From an uncultured Myxococcales bacterium (GTDB lineage Bacteria > Myxococcota_A > Bradymonadia > UBA7976 > UBA1532): a stretch of 39,451 nt of DNA. The notes beneath the pieces were generated by a model. It was given only the letters and a program-made list of their open reading frames with translations, had not been told where the DNA came from and did not search any database. Shown here piece after piece: positions 17,501 to 26,037 of the stretch. The translations under genes were made by a program, and so were the position numbers. The DNA is taken from NCBI GenBank assembly GCA_937902595.1, contig CALELH010000614.1:1-39451 (forward strand), written 5' to 3'. Positions within the stretch are counted from its first letter, which is position 1; every line of letters starts with the position of its first letter.

Positions 17501-18262
17501 CGGCGTCTTTTTCGCTGCGCGCTTGCCGACGAGTCGGTCATAGATCCAATTAGGAAAGAGCCGAGCTAAGCGGATCATCCATGCCAGCTGCCACGGAAAG
17601 CTGTATTCGGTGTCTCTCCGCGCAATAGCCCGAACGATCTTTCGGGAGGCGGCATCAAGCTCCATCAAGAATGGCATCGGGAACTTATTTCTCTCGGTCA
17701 ACGGAGTCTTTATGAAGCCGGGACAGATAAGAGTCACATCGACTCCCAAATGACGCAGCTCAAGACGAAGAGACTCCAGCAAAGCAGCCAATCCCGCTTT
17801 GGAGGCGCAGTAGGCGCCCGAACCTGGTAGCCCTCGATAGCCAGCTAAGCTCCCGACCCCGACGATGTGTCCAGCGCCACGCTCAATCATGGCGGGTAAC
17901 GCAGCCTCGAGACAATACGCTGGTCCCATCAAGTTCACGTCGATGATGCGGCCAAAACGACTGGAGTCGAAGCCCTTGGCTGGAGTTGGATCACCAATGC
18001 CCGCGTTAATGACCAGGCAATCGATCGGCCCGACATCTTGGATGACCTGTGCGAACACCCTCTTCACCTGGTCAGGATCGGTGACGTCGAGGGGTACGCA
18101 GCGCGCATCGCCTCCCGCAGCTTGAATCTTTTCCTGGACAGCCTCCAGCGCATCTAAGCGACGAGCCATGAGTACGACCGTGTCGCCTCTCTCACCAATT
18201 CGCTCGGCGAGTGCAGCGCCAATCCCCGAAGAAGCCCCCGTGACCACGACTACCTGACCCAT
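17492..18262 (-). CDS. Classical SDR-family oxidoreductase
   Basis: The 256-aa protein is a short-chain dehydrogenase/reductase with intact NAD(P)-binding TGASSGIG, NAG (N86) and the catalytic set N110, S138, Y151 and K155. ARR after the second strand suggests NADP(H) preference. The C-terminal extension (FPWQLAWMIRLARLFPNWIYDRL) is amphipathic or hydrophobic and may attach the enzyme to membrane, as in SDRs acting on lipid substrates; that is inference. The ORF track begins at TTG two codons upstream; the ATG at 18262 has AGGTGA about 6 nt before it. It is divergent from an acyltransferase/SDR-like pair, which fits a lipid context but does not prove it. Confidence 0.9.
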   Translation of the reverse strand: MGQVVVVTGASSGIGAALAERIGERGDTVVLMARRLDALEAVQEKIQAAGGDARCVPLDVTDPDQVKRVFAQVIQDVGPIDCLVINAGIGDPTPAKGFDSSRFGRIIDVNLMGPAYCLEAALPAMIERGAGHIVGVGSLAGYRGLPGSGAYCASKAGLAALLESLRLELRHLGVDVTLICPGFIKTPLTERNKFPMPFLMELDAASRKIVRAIARRDTEYSFPWQLAWMIRLARLFPNWIYDRLVGKRAAKKTPSS

Positions 18263-18398
18263 AAACAATCACCTAAGAACGATAAAATTGAGTATCGGAT
18301 GTGACTCAGGGTAGATCTCTTGTCAACGATGGAGTTGCCTGCTGACTCGAGTACGGGTCAGTATCAACCCTGGGTTTATTGAGATCGGTGAACAAGTC
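18263..18398. promoter_or_regulatory. Divergent intergenic region between SDR and acyltransferase
   Basis: This 136-bp gap must hold promoters for both flanking genes. I see the AGGTGA ribosome-binding site for the SDR at one end and GGTGA for the acyltransferase at the other. TTGTCA near 18319 is a -35-like box facing right without a convincing -10. No inverted repeat stands out. Confidence 0.3.
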
Positions 18399-19208
18399 GT
18401 GTGGCGTAAGTTAGTCAGCAGGGAGGTGAGTGATCGTCTCGATGAGATCGATCTGCGATTCAATCAGTATGGCTATGATGACCTAGGCATATCGCGAGAT
18501 CATGTCGCTCTCTTCTACACGCTGCTCGAACCGTTTTATCGAAACTACTTCAGCGTAACTACCGTAGGCACTGAGCACATCCCTGCAGAAGGCCGAGCGA
18601 TGCTTATTGGTAATCACTCCGGCTCCATTCCAGTGGATGCTGGGATGGTCATGGCGTCACTCTTCTTCGACCTCGATCCTCCGAGACATGTGCACGGGAT
18701 GGTTGAAAAGTTCGCCCAGAACCTTCCCTTTCTCTCATCATGGTTCTCCCGCGTCGGACAGTTGACAGGCTTACCGGAGCACGCAGAGCGCATGCTCAAC
18801 TCTGACCGTTTACTCTTAGCGTTCCCCGAGGGAGTGCGAGGCATCGGTAAGTTGTATAAGGATCGCTACAAGCTCGTACGCTTTGGGACAGGCTTCATGC
18901 GCATCGCCCTAAAGACGAAGACGCCGATCATTCCCTTCGCTTATGTCGGAGGCGAAGAGGCCCTCCCAGCGGTCTACCACGCCAAGACTCCGGCTAAACT
19001 GCTCGGGATCCCATACTGGCCTGTCCCTCCATATCTCGTCCCCATGCCGCTCCCTGTGGCCAGCCGAGTTCATTATGGAGAACCACTGACCTTCGAAGGT
19101 GATGGAACAGAGTCGGATCAAGAGATCGATCGGCGGGTGCAGGTCGTCCGCGGGAAGATCGCAGAGCTCATCACCGATGGCAGAAAAGCCCTGGAGGACG
19201 AAGAATGA
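18399..19208 (+). CDS. Lysophospholipid acyltransferase-family protein
   Basis: The 269-aa protein belongs to the PlsC/LPLAT superfamily, which transfers acyl groups to glycerolipids or similar acceptors at the inner membrane. The catalytic block is GNHSGSIPVD (H73 and D80), with spacing as in the MGAT-like branch rather than the strict HX4D of PlsC. The second motif is FPEGVRGIGK (E144, R147), followed by IPFAYVGGEE. The start is GTG with GGTGA about 7 nt upstream. Its stop codon overlaps the ATG of the next gene by 4 nt, so the two are translationally coupled. The specific acceptor is unknown. Confidence 0.88.
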   Translation: MWRKLVSREVSDRLDEIDLRFNQYGYDDLGISRDHVALFYTLLEPFYRNYFSVTTVGTEHIPAEGRAMLIGNHSGSIPVDAGMVMASLFFDLDPPRHVHGMVEKFAQNLPFLSSWFSRVGQLTGLPEHAERMLNSDRLLLAFPEGVRGIGKLYKDRYKLVRFGTGFMRIALKTKTPIIPFAYVGGEEALPAVYHAKTPAKLLGIPYWPVPPYLVPMPLPVASRVHYGEPLTFEGDGTESDQEIDRRVQVVRGKIAELITDGRKALEDEE

Positions 19209-20116
19209 AGATCGTCGTGACAGGAGCAAGCGGCGCGTTAGCGCGGCGGGTCGTCACTCATCTGGTCAACGCAGGTCACACCGTGTTTGGGATCGACCGA
19301 CGGCCCTGGCCAGACGCTCCCAAAGGAGTGACCCTCTATCGAGTCGACATCCGCAAGAGGCCTGCGGAAGATGTCTTTAGGACTCAAAAGCCTGACGCCC
19401 TGATTCACATGGCGACGGTGACCTATGTGACGGCAGGTCGAGAGGAACGCGCTCGAATTAATCTGGGCGGTACCCGAGCTGTCTGGGACCACTGCAACAC
19501 ATACGGGGTCAAGCAAGCGATCTTCATTGGGCGTCATACGGTGTATGGGGCTGCCCCCGACGCCCCCTTGTACCGATGTGAAGATGAGCCTTTGCTCGCT
19601 GGAACGACCTTCCCCAATCTGGCCGACCTTGTCGGCGCAGATATGTATGCGGCGAACGCGCTCTGGCGGCTCCCCAAGATAAAGACAGCTGTGCTGAGGC
19701 TGGTCTATACCCTGGGCCCGTCGCAGAGAGGTACGCTGGCCAACTTCCTGCGAGGACCACGAGTCCCAATGGTGATGGGGTTCGACCCCCTCTTTCAGTT
19801 CATTCATGAGGAGGACGCAGCACGCGCTATCCTCCTCGCGCTGAAGTCTAAGATTAAGGGTGTATTTAACGTAGCGGGGCCATCTCCCGTCCCATTGTCA
19901 GTCCTCTGTGAGACAACGGGACGTTCGACCATCGAGATTCCAGAGCCGCTCTATCCTCTAGCACTTGGCCGCTTTGGACTGCCGCGACTGCCTCGGGCCT
20001 CCATCAGTCACATTAAGTATCCGGTGGTCGTCGACTCAACTCGGTTCATCGAAGCCACAGGCTTCGAGCCGACCTTTGACGTCACTCAGACCATGGAGTC
20101 CTTCCGCTGGCAGTGA
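19205..20116 (+). CDS. Extended SDR / NAD-dependent epimerase-like protein with degraded active site
   Basis: The 303-aa protein has the Rossmann start MKIVVTGASGALARRV, the DIR and HMATVTY strands and the VYG and VLRLVYTLGP landmarks of extended SDRs. The catalytic set is altered: the Ser position of GalE (three residues before VYG) is R110, and YxxxK reads YAANA (Y148, A152), so Ser and Lys are both missing while Tyr remains. It probably binds a dinucleotide but may not catalyse the usual redox step. It is coupled by a 4-nt ATGA overlap to the acyltransferase gene, which suggests joint work on a lipid. Role unknown. Confidence 0.82.
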   Translation: MKIVVTGASGALARRVVTHLVNAGHTVFGIDRRPWPDAPKGVTLYRVDIRKRPAEDVFRTQKPDALIHMATVTYVTAGREERARINLGGTRAVWDHCNTYGVKQAIFIGRHTVYGAAPDAPLYRCEDEPLLAGTTFPNLADLVGADMYAANALWRLPKIKTAVLRLVYTLGPSQRGTLANFLRGPRVPMVMGFDPLFQFIHEEDAARAILLALKSKIKGVFNVAGPSPVPLSVLCETTGRSTIEIPEPLYPLALGRFGLPRLPRASISHIKYPVVVDSTRFIEATGFEPTFDVTQTMESFRWQ

Positions 20117-20124
20117 CCACATGA

Positions 20125-20535
20125 TCAGATCGTCTTGTAGATCTTCGCTAGGCTGTCTCCATAGACATCAAGGGTCCAAGAGCAGAAGTACCCAAACGGG
20201 GTCACGTACACAGTATATCCCGTAGCTGCGAGTCGCTCCTCGAGACGCTCAATAAAGTCTCGGGCATACTCGGGATCTCCGCCCTCACCACCTAGATGGG
20301 CGAAGAAATGAAGCACCACCGATTTGAATCCTCGCTTATTGGCGACCCACTTGATGTGTTTGAGCGCATGGCGAAAGACGCGACTATCTGTCTCAGCATC
20401 TCGAGCCTCAGCATGAATCCAAGCAACAACCGCGTCGTCAACAGCACCCCCTTGAGACACCTCAGCGGCCGAATCAATGGTCTTCTGAAAAGGCTGCCAT
20501 GCGAAATGTCGAGCCTGATATGTCAACAAGCGCAT
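20125..20535 (-). CDS. Free-standing archaeal-type threonyl-tRNA synthetase editing domain
   Basis: The 136-aa protein starts MRLLTYQARHFAWQPF and continues AVVAWIHAEARD, SVVLHFFAHLGG and YVTPFGYFCSWTL. This is the layout of the editing domain found at the N-terminus of archaeal ThrRS, a D-aminoacyl-tRNA deacylase-like fold that clears seryl-tRNA(Thr). Here it stands alone with no synthetase domains. H80 aligns with the conserved His of the archaeal domain. The Lys that follows PFGWY in archaeal proteins is C118 here, so chemistry or substrate may differ; this alignment is from memory. The ORF-track start is 33 codons upstream and non-homologous; the ATG at 20535 has AGGAG 7 nt before it. Confidence 0.8.
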   Translation of the reverse strand: MRLLTYQARHFAWQPFQKTIDSAAEVSQGGAVDDAVVAWIHAEARDAETDSRVFRHALKHIKWVANKRGFKSVVLHFFAHLGGEGGDPEYARDFIERLEERLAATGYTVYVTPFGYFCSWTLDVYGDSLAKIYKTI

Positions 20536-20632
20536 GCTCGCTCCTCCCTGAATAAGGATTTTCGAGACACTACCATGAGACAAAAAGCAAAAAGGACACT
20601 GGAGAGTGATTTCCCTGCTAGGCTCTCGATTC

Positions 20633-21178
20633 ATGATTCGGCTTCTCTCACTCGCGCTGCTGCTCTCACCTCAGACTGCGGTCGCCCAGGCGCCCAAGCC
20701 TGTCCAACCTGCAGTACCAGAAGAGATCGTGGACTGCCGTAGCCTCCCTGGCCTCTCTTCCGCACTACTGAGAAACCTAGGGAACGACGTGCGCTGTCGG
20801 CTGGAGCGAAGAGATGTAACCTGTGTACCCGGGTTGACCCTGTCTAAAAACATGAGTGGCGATCACGACCTCTGCGTCACAGAGGATAAACGCCCAGTGG
20901 GCTCACCGTATTGCGTTGCGAAGAACACGAGCCTTTACGGCCAGAAGATCATCCAGCGTGGGCGGTTCATCGTCGACATGCCAGATGGAACGTCCCCCGT
21001 ACGTTGGCTGGACATTCCCTTCGGTGAGACCGGCCGTAAAGACGTATTGGTTCAACGAAAACCTATCGTCAGACCAGGATGGGATGTGTGCGTCTATCTC
21101 CGTAAAGAGGTTCTATACCAAACTCGACGCCAAACGGGACAGGTCCCCCAGACACCCGCTCCTGCTCAGGCACCATAG
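20633..21178 (+). CDS. Secreted six-cysteine protein upstream of a TonB-dependent receptor
   Basis: The 181-aa protein has a clear signal peptide (MIRLLSLALLLS, cleavage near AVAQA) and six cysteines in the mature part (C35, C55, C64, C81, C94 and one near 157), consistent with periplasmic or exported disulfide pairs. It ends in a Pro/Ala/Gln-rich tail. I do not recognise a family. The ORF track begins nine codons earlier at GTG; the ATG at 20633 starts the signal peptide. Its TAG is immediately followed by the ATG of the TonB-dependent receptor, so the two should be one operon and may share a ligand. That link is inference. Confidence 0.75.
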   Translation: MIRLLSLALLLSPQTAVAQAPKPVQPAVPEEIVDCRSLPGLSSALLRNLGNDVRCRLERRDVTCVPGLTLSKNMSGDHDLCVTEDKRPVGSPYCVAKNTSLYGQKIIQRGRFIVDMPDGTSPVRWLDIPFGETGRKDVLVQRKPIVRPGWDVCVYLRKEVLYQTRRQTGQVPQTPAPAQAP

Positions 21179-23086
21179 ATGAGGCGGATTGCTGCGATAT
21201 GCGGTGCCCTCGCGTTCACGGCGAGCTTGTGCGCCAGCGCTTACGCTGACGACACGGTCAAAGTATATGGGGATCGCCAAGAGGCCTCGGATGACCGCTC
21301 CGAGACCGCGGTCATGGAGACGATCAAGATTGGGGACGATCCAAAGCTTACGCAAACGGTCGGGGGAGTCTTAGACCAAGGGTTAGGGATAAGGGTCCAA
21401 CGCGGCGGCTCCACAGGACGCCGGGAGACCGTTCAAATGCGCGGCGCCGAAGGCCAGCAGGTGACGGTCTACTTGGGGGATGTACGCCTCTCCCCTGCTG
21501 GTGGAGGTGGCGTCGACCTAAGCACACTGCCCGTGCATTGCTTGGAGCGGATTGACGTCATTCGCGGCCCCGCAGCGGCTGCCTATGGGAGCGGATCTCA
21601 AGGAGGCGTCATTCGCCTACACCCCGCACTGAAGAGAGACGCACCAAGCGCCGCGTCAATCAGCGCAGGCAGCTTTGGTTTTACTGGACTCGATGCCTGC
21701 TCAGGCTTTGGTGAATCAAACTCTCGCACATTGATCGGGAGCCGCTTGGAGGTGGGCACCGGAGACTTCCCCTACAGCGACGCAAATCAACGATCACGCA
21801 CCCGAACGAACAATGATCACCAGAAGCTGGGGGCCATGCTTGGGCATCACAGGTCCGTTGGACGGTCGGGCACTCTATCCGCCGTTATCGACACAGTCTA
21901 TGGGCAACGCGGTGAACCTGGCTCAGCCGAATTCCCGAGCACCAAGGCTCGAAGCGAGGATCTGAGAGCATCCGCTGGCGTCACTTGGAGCGATGCGTCC
22001 TGGCGCTCGGGTCGCTGGCGAACAAGCGCGACTCTCGACACCTCCCATCGCCGCTATCATTTCAGTGATAAGGCCACGGCGTTCGGGGGTCAGGAGGCTC
22101 GGTTTAGGTTGATAGACAGCCAAGCCGGTGTCCGGTCATCGCTCTCTTTTGAGGGCGCATCTTGGCATCGGCCGCGTCTCAGTTTAAGCGGTCGTTACGA
22201 ACGAGCAGACAGCCGCAGCACGAATGAACAAACACATCACCGACGCCGCGTCGCGAGCGTTCTTGATTGGACGTTGTACGGCGGAGAGAGCCTGAGGCTC
22301 TTCGGAGCGATTCGACTCGATGCCATGAACGGTCGTGCTCCTGCCTGGGTGCCACGATTAGGTTTCCTTTGGTCACCGATCAACGAGGTCTCTCTACGGG
22401 GCAATATGGGACGCACTTTTCGAGACCCCTCCTTCGATGAACTCTACTTCGAGGGGTCCGGGATCTCCGGAGATCCTGATCTGAGAGCCGAAGATGGCCT
22501 GGGAGGAGACCTGGGACTCCGCTGGAAGAGACGAGGTTCACTCTCGCTGCAATCTGACCTCATCGGCTATATCAACACATTTGATCGGCTGATTCTCTTC
22601 ATTCCTTTAGACGCCTATCGTGTCCAAGCGACAGATCGATTCGCTGCCAGAACAGTCGGTGTCGAGGCTTCGATGAGGGCGAACCTCCGATCTCTTTGGT
22701 TCAAGGCCGGATACCACTGGCAGCGATCACGATTCGATGAGTCCGAGGCCGCGCCTCTACCACACCGGCCCGAACACCGTGTGGTCGCTCGGGTGGGAGC
22801 ACACCTTGGAGATCTACTCGTGCACACCGGTCTATCCAGCCAAACAGAGGTCACGTCAGATCGCTTCGGCCTCCGTACTCTCCCTGACTATTCTCTCTTT
22901 GATGCAGGTCTACGTCTGTCTACTTCGTATGGCGTCCGACTCTCGCTCGACGTCCACAACATATTGAATCAACAGGGGCATTTCGACTCGGTCCATAGAC
23001 CACTCCCTGGCCGTAGCTATTTCCTGAGAGCTGAATGGAGACCATCGCTTCCCGATGATCAAAACCTCAAAGAAAAGAGAAGATGA
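21179..23086 (+). CDS. TonB-dependent outer-membrane receptor, BtuB-like
   Basis: The 635-aa protein has a signal peptide (MRRIAAICGALAFTASLC, cleavage near AYA), then a TonB box-like DTVKVYG. The plug domain (~45-150) contains RGGSTGRRETVQMRG, VTVYLGDVRL and LERIDVIRGPAAAAYGSGSQGG. The rest is a 22-strand-type barrel with RDPSFDELYFEGSG and DLRAEDG, as in BtuB/CirA-type receptors. It imports a scarce ligand across the outer membrane using TonB energy; the ligand (cobalamin, siderophore or other) cannot be read, and no ABC transporter gene is nearby. After the last aromatic strand (GRSYFLRAEWRP) a polar tail of about 13 residues follows, which is unusual since barrels often end on an aromatic. 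No ribosome-binding gap: translation is probably coupled. Confidence 0.9.
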   Translation: MRRIAAICGALAFTASLCASAYADDTVKVYGDRQEASDDRSETAVMETIKIGDDPKLTQTVGGVLDQGLGIRVQRGGSTGRRETVQMRGAEGQQVTVYLGDVRLSPAGGGGVDLSTLPVHCLERIDVIRGPAAAAYGSGSQGGVIRLHPALKRDAPSAASISAGSFGFTGLDACSGFGESNSRTLIGSRLEVGTGDFPYSDANQRSRTRTNNDHQKLGAMLGHHRSVGRSGTLSAVIDTVYGQRGEPGSAEFPSTKARSEDLRASAGVTWSDASWRSGRWRTSATLDTSHRRYHFSDKATAFGGQEARFRLIDSQAGVRSSLSFEGASWHRPRLSLSGRYERADSRSTNEQTHHRRRVASVLDWTLYGGESLRLFGAIRLDAMNGRAPAWVPRLGFLWSPINEVSLRGNMGRTFRDPSFDELYFEGSGISGDPDLRAEDGLGGDLGLRWKRRGSLSLQSDLIGYINTFDRLILFIPLDAYRVQATDRFAARTVGVEASMRANLRSLWFKAGYHWQRSRFDESEAAPLPHRPEHRVVARVGAHLGDLLVHTGLSSQTEVTSDRFGLRTLPDYSLFDAGLRLSTSYGVRLSLDVHNILNQQGHFDSVHRPLPGRSYFLRAEWRPSLPDDQNLKEKRR

Positions 23087-23136
23087 GCGAGAGCCTTCGA
23101 TAGGATGGCCAAATCTCGGAATTCAGTGTAGGTTTC

Positions 23137-23145
23137 TGCTGTAAT
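23137..23145 (+). promoter_or_regulatory. Extended -10 promoter of the small Cys-rich gene
   Basis: TGC followed by TGTAAT fits an extended -10 element (five of six core bases). Transcription would begin near 23152, leaving a short leader containing the GGGAGAG ribosome-binding site. No good -35 is seen, as is common with extended -10 promoters. Confidence 0.4.
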
Positions 23146-23164
23146 TTTGAGGGAGAGTTGACCG

Positions 23165-23470
23165 ATGAGTAACGGTGTTAAGGCGACCATGGTCATTGTA
23201 GGCCTGTTCGCTCTGTGTGGGATCGCTGTCGTTGGACCCGTCCTAGGTGATGCTGGCGACAGCGCTGTGCGTACGGTTCTTGGTGTCGATCACGAGACGC
23301 AGGTCGCGAATCGTAAGACGAGGACGAACAGCGCATACAAAGTAAACGGAGAGCTCCGAAAGGCAAACGAGTGTTGTGTGAGCTGCAATCTCGATTGGGA
23401 CTATATCGGCGATCGCTGCGTAATGAGCACTCAGCGAGACAACGACTGCTACATGAAGTGCGCCCAATAG
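23165..23470 (+). CDS. Small membrane-anchored or secreted Cys-rich protein
   Basis: The 101-aa protein has a hydrophobic N-terminal segment at residues ~8-27 (MVIVGLFALCGIAVVGPVLG), either a signal anchor or an uncleaved signal. The last 32 residues hold six cysteines (C70, C71, C74, C85, C95, C99) in NECCVSCNLDWDYIGDRC and DCYMKC. The spacing suggests three disulfides or a metal knuckle. A strong GGGAGAG lies about 7 nt before the ATG, with its own extended -10 promoter, so it is very likely a real gene. I do not recognise the family. It lies between the TonB receptor and the polysaccharide locus and could belong to either or neither. Confidence 0.75.
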   Translation: MSNGVKATMVIVGLFALCGIAVVGPVLGDAGDSAVRTVLGVDHETQVANRKTRTNSAYKVNGELRKANECCVSCNLDWDYIGDRCVMSTQRDNDCYMKCAQ

Positions 23471-23522
23471 GTCAGCGGCTCCCCGCGCCTCTCCTCTATC
23501 TCAGCCCCCTCTACATCTTCAC

Positions 23523-25985
23523 ATGATGACAGCACACCGCACGGCGCTTATGGCCATCCTAGTGATGACGCCGCTCGCCATCGGTGGGGTGCGCTCAGAC
23601 ATACAGCTTATCTGCGCGGTCCTCGTGGGGCTGACGGCGATGTTGGCTGTCTACGATGATGAACTCCGTTCCCTGAGATACCCTTGGATCGGCTGGATTC
23701 TCTTTGTCCCGGCTCTCTGGACCTGTGTTCAACTTGTCCCCCTCCCTATGGGTGTCCTTGCAAGCCTGTCCCCGGAGGCTGCAAACCTATACCTGGCCAC
23801 AGACCCTGCACTCGAGTGGGCACCGCTCACCATAGATCGTGTGAAGACCTACACCGCGGCGATTCACCAAGTCGCCTTCGCGCTGCTCTTCCTCATCGTG
23901 CTGATGAGCGGACGAACTGCTGCCTCCGAGCTTCGCTGGGCGGTCATTAGCGGAGCGACTCTGTGCTCAGCAGTAGGCCTGCTGCACTGGGTGTTCGATG
24001 CGGACAGGATCTACGGTCTATACTCTGCGCTCCATCGGGAAACTCTACACGGTTTTTTCGGGCCATTCGTCAACGAGAACACCCTCGCTAGCCTGCTCGT
24101 ATTGGGCTGTCTGCTCGGCTGTGGGAAGCTCCTCTCAAGTGATGACGAGCGGACGACGTGGTGGGCTCTAGTCTGTACGTTCTTGTGCGGCGCCGGCGTC
24201 ATCGCCTCAGGCTCTCGAGGTGGCCTCGCTGTCTTGGTAATCGGGTGGTTCATCTTCGCTGGACTCGCGTACAAGGGTCTGGACCCAGACCGGCCAACAC
24301 TCACGACCAGAGTGCATAGACTCTTGATCATAGGGTCCGCCCTATTGGCCGTGGGCATCGTCACCTCATTCATGCTCGTCGAGTCCTGGGAGTTCCTTTG
24401 GAGAGGCAGTGTTCAAGACGACCCCAAGATCAAGATCTGGCAGGGAACACTGAGCCTGTTCGAGAGCTATTGGGCGACGGGCTCGGGCCGGGGAACCTTC
24501 GGGCTGGCCTTCCATCAGCATCAAGCTTTTCCAGTCAACGGCACCATCACTCACGCAGAGAACTATCTGGTGCAATCATTCGCAGAGTCAGGGGTGCTCG
24601 CGACCGTCGTGTTTGCCTGCGTGATCACCACGCTATGGATTCTGGCGGCGAAGACGGCCGCAGCCCGCACGAGCCCTTCATCCTGGGCGAGCTTCGCCGG
24701 CGTCACCGCCGTGTCAGTGCATCAACTCGCTGACTTCGGGATGGAGAGTATGGGCGTGTCATTCGCCGTCGCGACTGCACTCGGTACGCTTCTCAGCGTC
24801 AGACGAAAGACTGAGGCATCCACGGGTGAGAAGCGCCTGGTCTTCGTCGGCGTCGCCATGATCGTAGGCCTCACCTCGATCGCTGGACTCAGTATCGTTG
24901 AAACTCAGAGTGACGGGCATCTAGCTTCACTCCGTTCCGAACCGATCAACACCCTCGAAGAGCGGGCACAGCAGCTGGCCTCTCTTCACCCCGCGGATCC
25001 TATGATCCCTCTCGTGACCGCGTCGCGACTCCACGACGAGGGGGGAGGCACCTTATCAAAGGTCATGAGATGGGCAGGCCACGCTCAAAGGCTAGGGCCT
25101 AGAGAGAGTCAGCCCCACCTCGTGCTCGCACGTTCACTCGCTCGGCTTGGCCTCCACGCTCAAGCAAGTGGAGAATACAGGCGGGCTCTTGAGAAGAGCC
25201 CTTGGTCTGCTCTGACGCTCTTACGCGAGGTCGCCCAAGTCATCACAAAGCCGCAACACCACGCCATGGTCGTCGGTGGTGACCCCGACGCGGAGAGACG
25301 ACTAGTTCAGGCGCTCTTTAATCTCGGTCAGGTCGAATCTGTTCGCGCGTTATCCGAAGAGCTCCTTTTCTCCTCTCCAAGTCACCAGGACGCACCAGTC
25401 TACCTCGCCAGAGCGTGTCTGCGGCTCAAGGACGTGGGCTGTGTCCGGGCGCAAGTCGCCGAGCTCAAGCGAAGGGGTAGAACGCTCCTCGCTCTCGGGC
25501 TAGGGGCTCGAATAGAGGCCCGCTCAGGACAAAATGAGACTGCCGCCCTCTTACTCGAAGAGGGATGGAGATCTGGGGGAGATAGAGATCCTGCGTTCCT
25601 AGAACACGCGGTTCAGGCATCGATCCTTACGAAAGACCCAGAGACAGCCCGAAAGGCTCTTGACCACTTATGGACCCTCAGTGAAGGCCGTACCGACTCA
25701 GCGGTTCGGACGCTCGTGCTTAGAGGTCGAGTAGAGTCCAGCTTCGGAGAGACGAACACCGCGATTCGTGCGTATGAACAGGCCTACATCCTACGTCCAA
25801 CCCCTCTGCTGGCCCTGGCTGCTGCTCGTCTAGAAGTCAAAACGTCACAAAACGGAATGGCTCGGACTCGCTTACTGGAGGCGCAACGTCAATGGCCCCA
25901 GAATCGCGACATCAGCGAGCTACTCGAACGGCTTATTCGACTGAAGAAAACGGGCACCATAAGAGAGGGAAATCGTGATGATTGA
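23523..25985 (+). CDS. O-antigen ligase/polymerase-like membrane protein with TPR domain
   Basis: The 820-aa protein has a polytopic membrane half (~1-465) and a soluble helical half. The membrane part carries marks of the Wzy/WaaL superfamily: ASGSRGGLAVLV near 228, ATGSGRGTFGLAF with HAENYLVQSFAESG near 325-350 (the large periplasmic loop and its His), and ADFGMES. Residues ~480-815 are TPR-like (LARSLARLGLHAQASGEYRR, AIRAYEQAYILRPTPLLALA). These proteins polymerise or transfer undecaprenyl-linked glycans on the periplasmic face. It is the first rightward gene of the polysaccharide block. ATG codons at 23523 and 23526 are both possible; neither has a strong Shine-Dalgarno. Confidence 0.85.
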   Translation: MMTAHRTALMAILVMTPLAIGGVRSDIQLICAVLVGLTAMLAVYDDELRSLRYPWIGWILFVPALWTCVQLVPLPMGVLASLSPEAANLYLATDPALEWAPLTIDRVKTYTAAIHQVAFALLFLIVLMSGRTAASELRWAVISGATLCSAVGLLHWVFDADRIYGLYSALHRETLHGFFGPFVNENTLASLLVLGCLLGCGKLLSSDDERTTWWALVCTFLCGAGVIASGSRGGLAVLVIGWFIFAGLAYKGLDPDRPTLTTRVHRLLIIGSALLAVGIVTSFMLVESWEFLWRGSVQDDPKIKIWQGTLSLFESYWATGSGRGTFGLAFHQHQAFPVNGTITHAENYLVQSFAESGVLATVVFACVITTLWILAAKTAAARTSPSSWASFAGVTAVSVHQLADFGMESMGVSFAVATALGTLLSVRRKTEASTGEKRLVFVGVAMIVGLTSIAGLSIVETQSDGHLASLRSEPINTLEERAQQLASLHPADPMIPLVTASRLHDEGGGTLSKVMRWAGHAQRLGPRESQPHLVLARSLARLGLHAQASGEYRRALEKSPWSALTLLREVAQVITKPQHHAMVVGGDPDAERRLVQALFNLGQVESVRALSEELLFSSPSHQDAPVYLARACLRLKDVGCVRAQVAELKRRGRTLLALGLGARIEARSGQNETAALLLEEGWRSGGDRDPAFLEHAVQASILTKDPETARKALDHLWTLSEGRTDSAVRTLVLRGRVESSFGETNTAIRAYEQAYILRPTPLLALAAARLEVKTSQNGMARTRLLEAQRQWPQNRDISELLERLIRLKKTGTIREGNRDD

Positions 25986-26037
25986 CGAGGTCAAACAGGA
26001 AGCGCACTATGCGCCCTCTTAGGTACGGAAGGTAGCC

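Noticed and set aside
19238-19807. 189-aa minus-strand ORF opposite the SDR-like gene
   Set aside because: It is antisense to a frame with a conserved Rossmann fold, and shows no motif and no ribosome-binding site.
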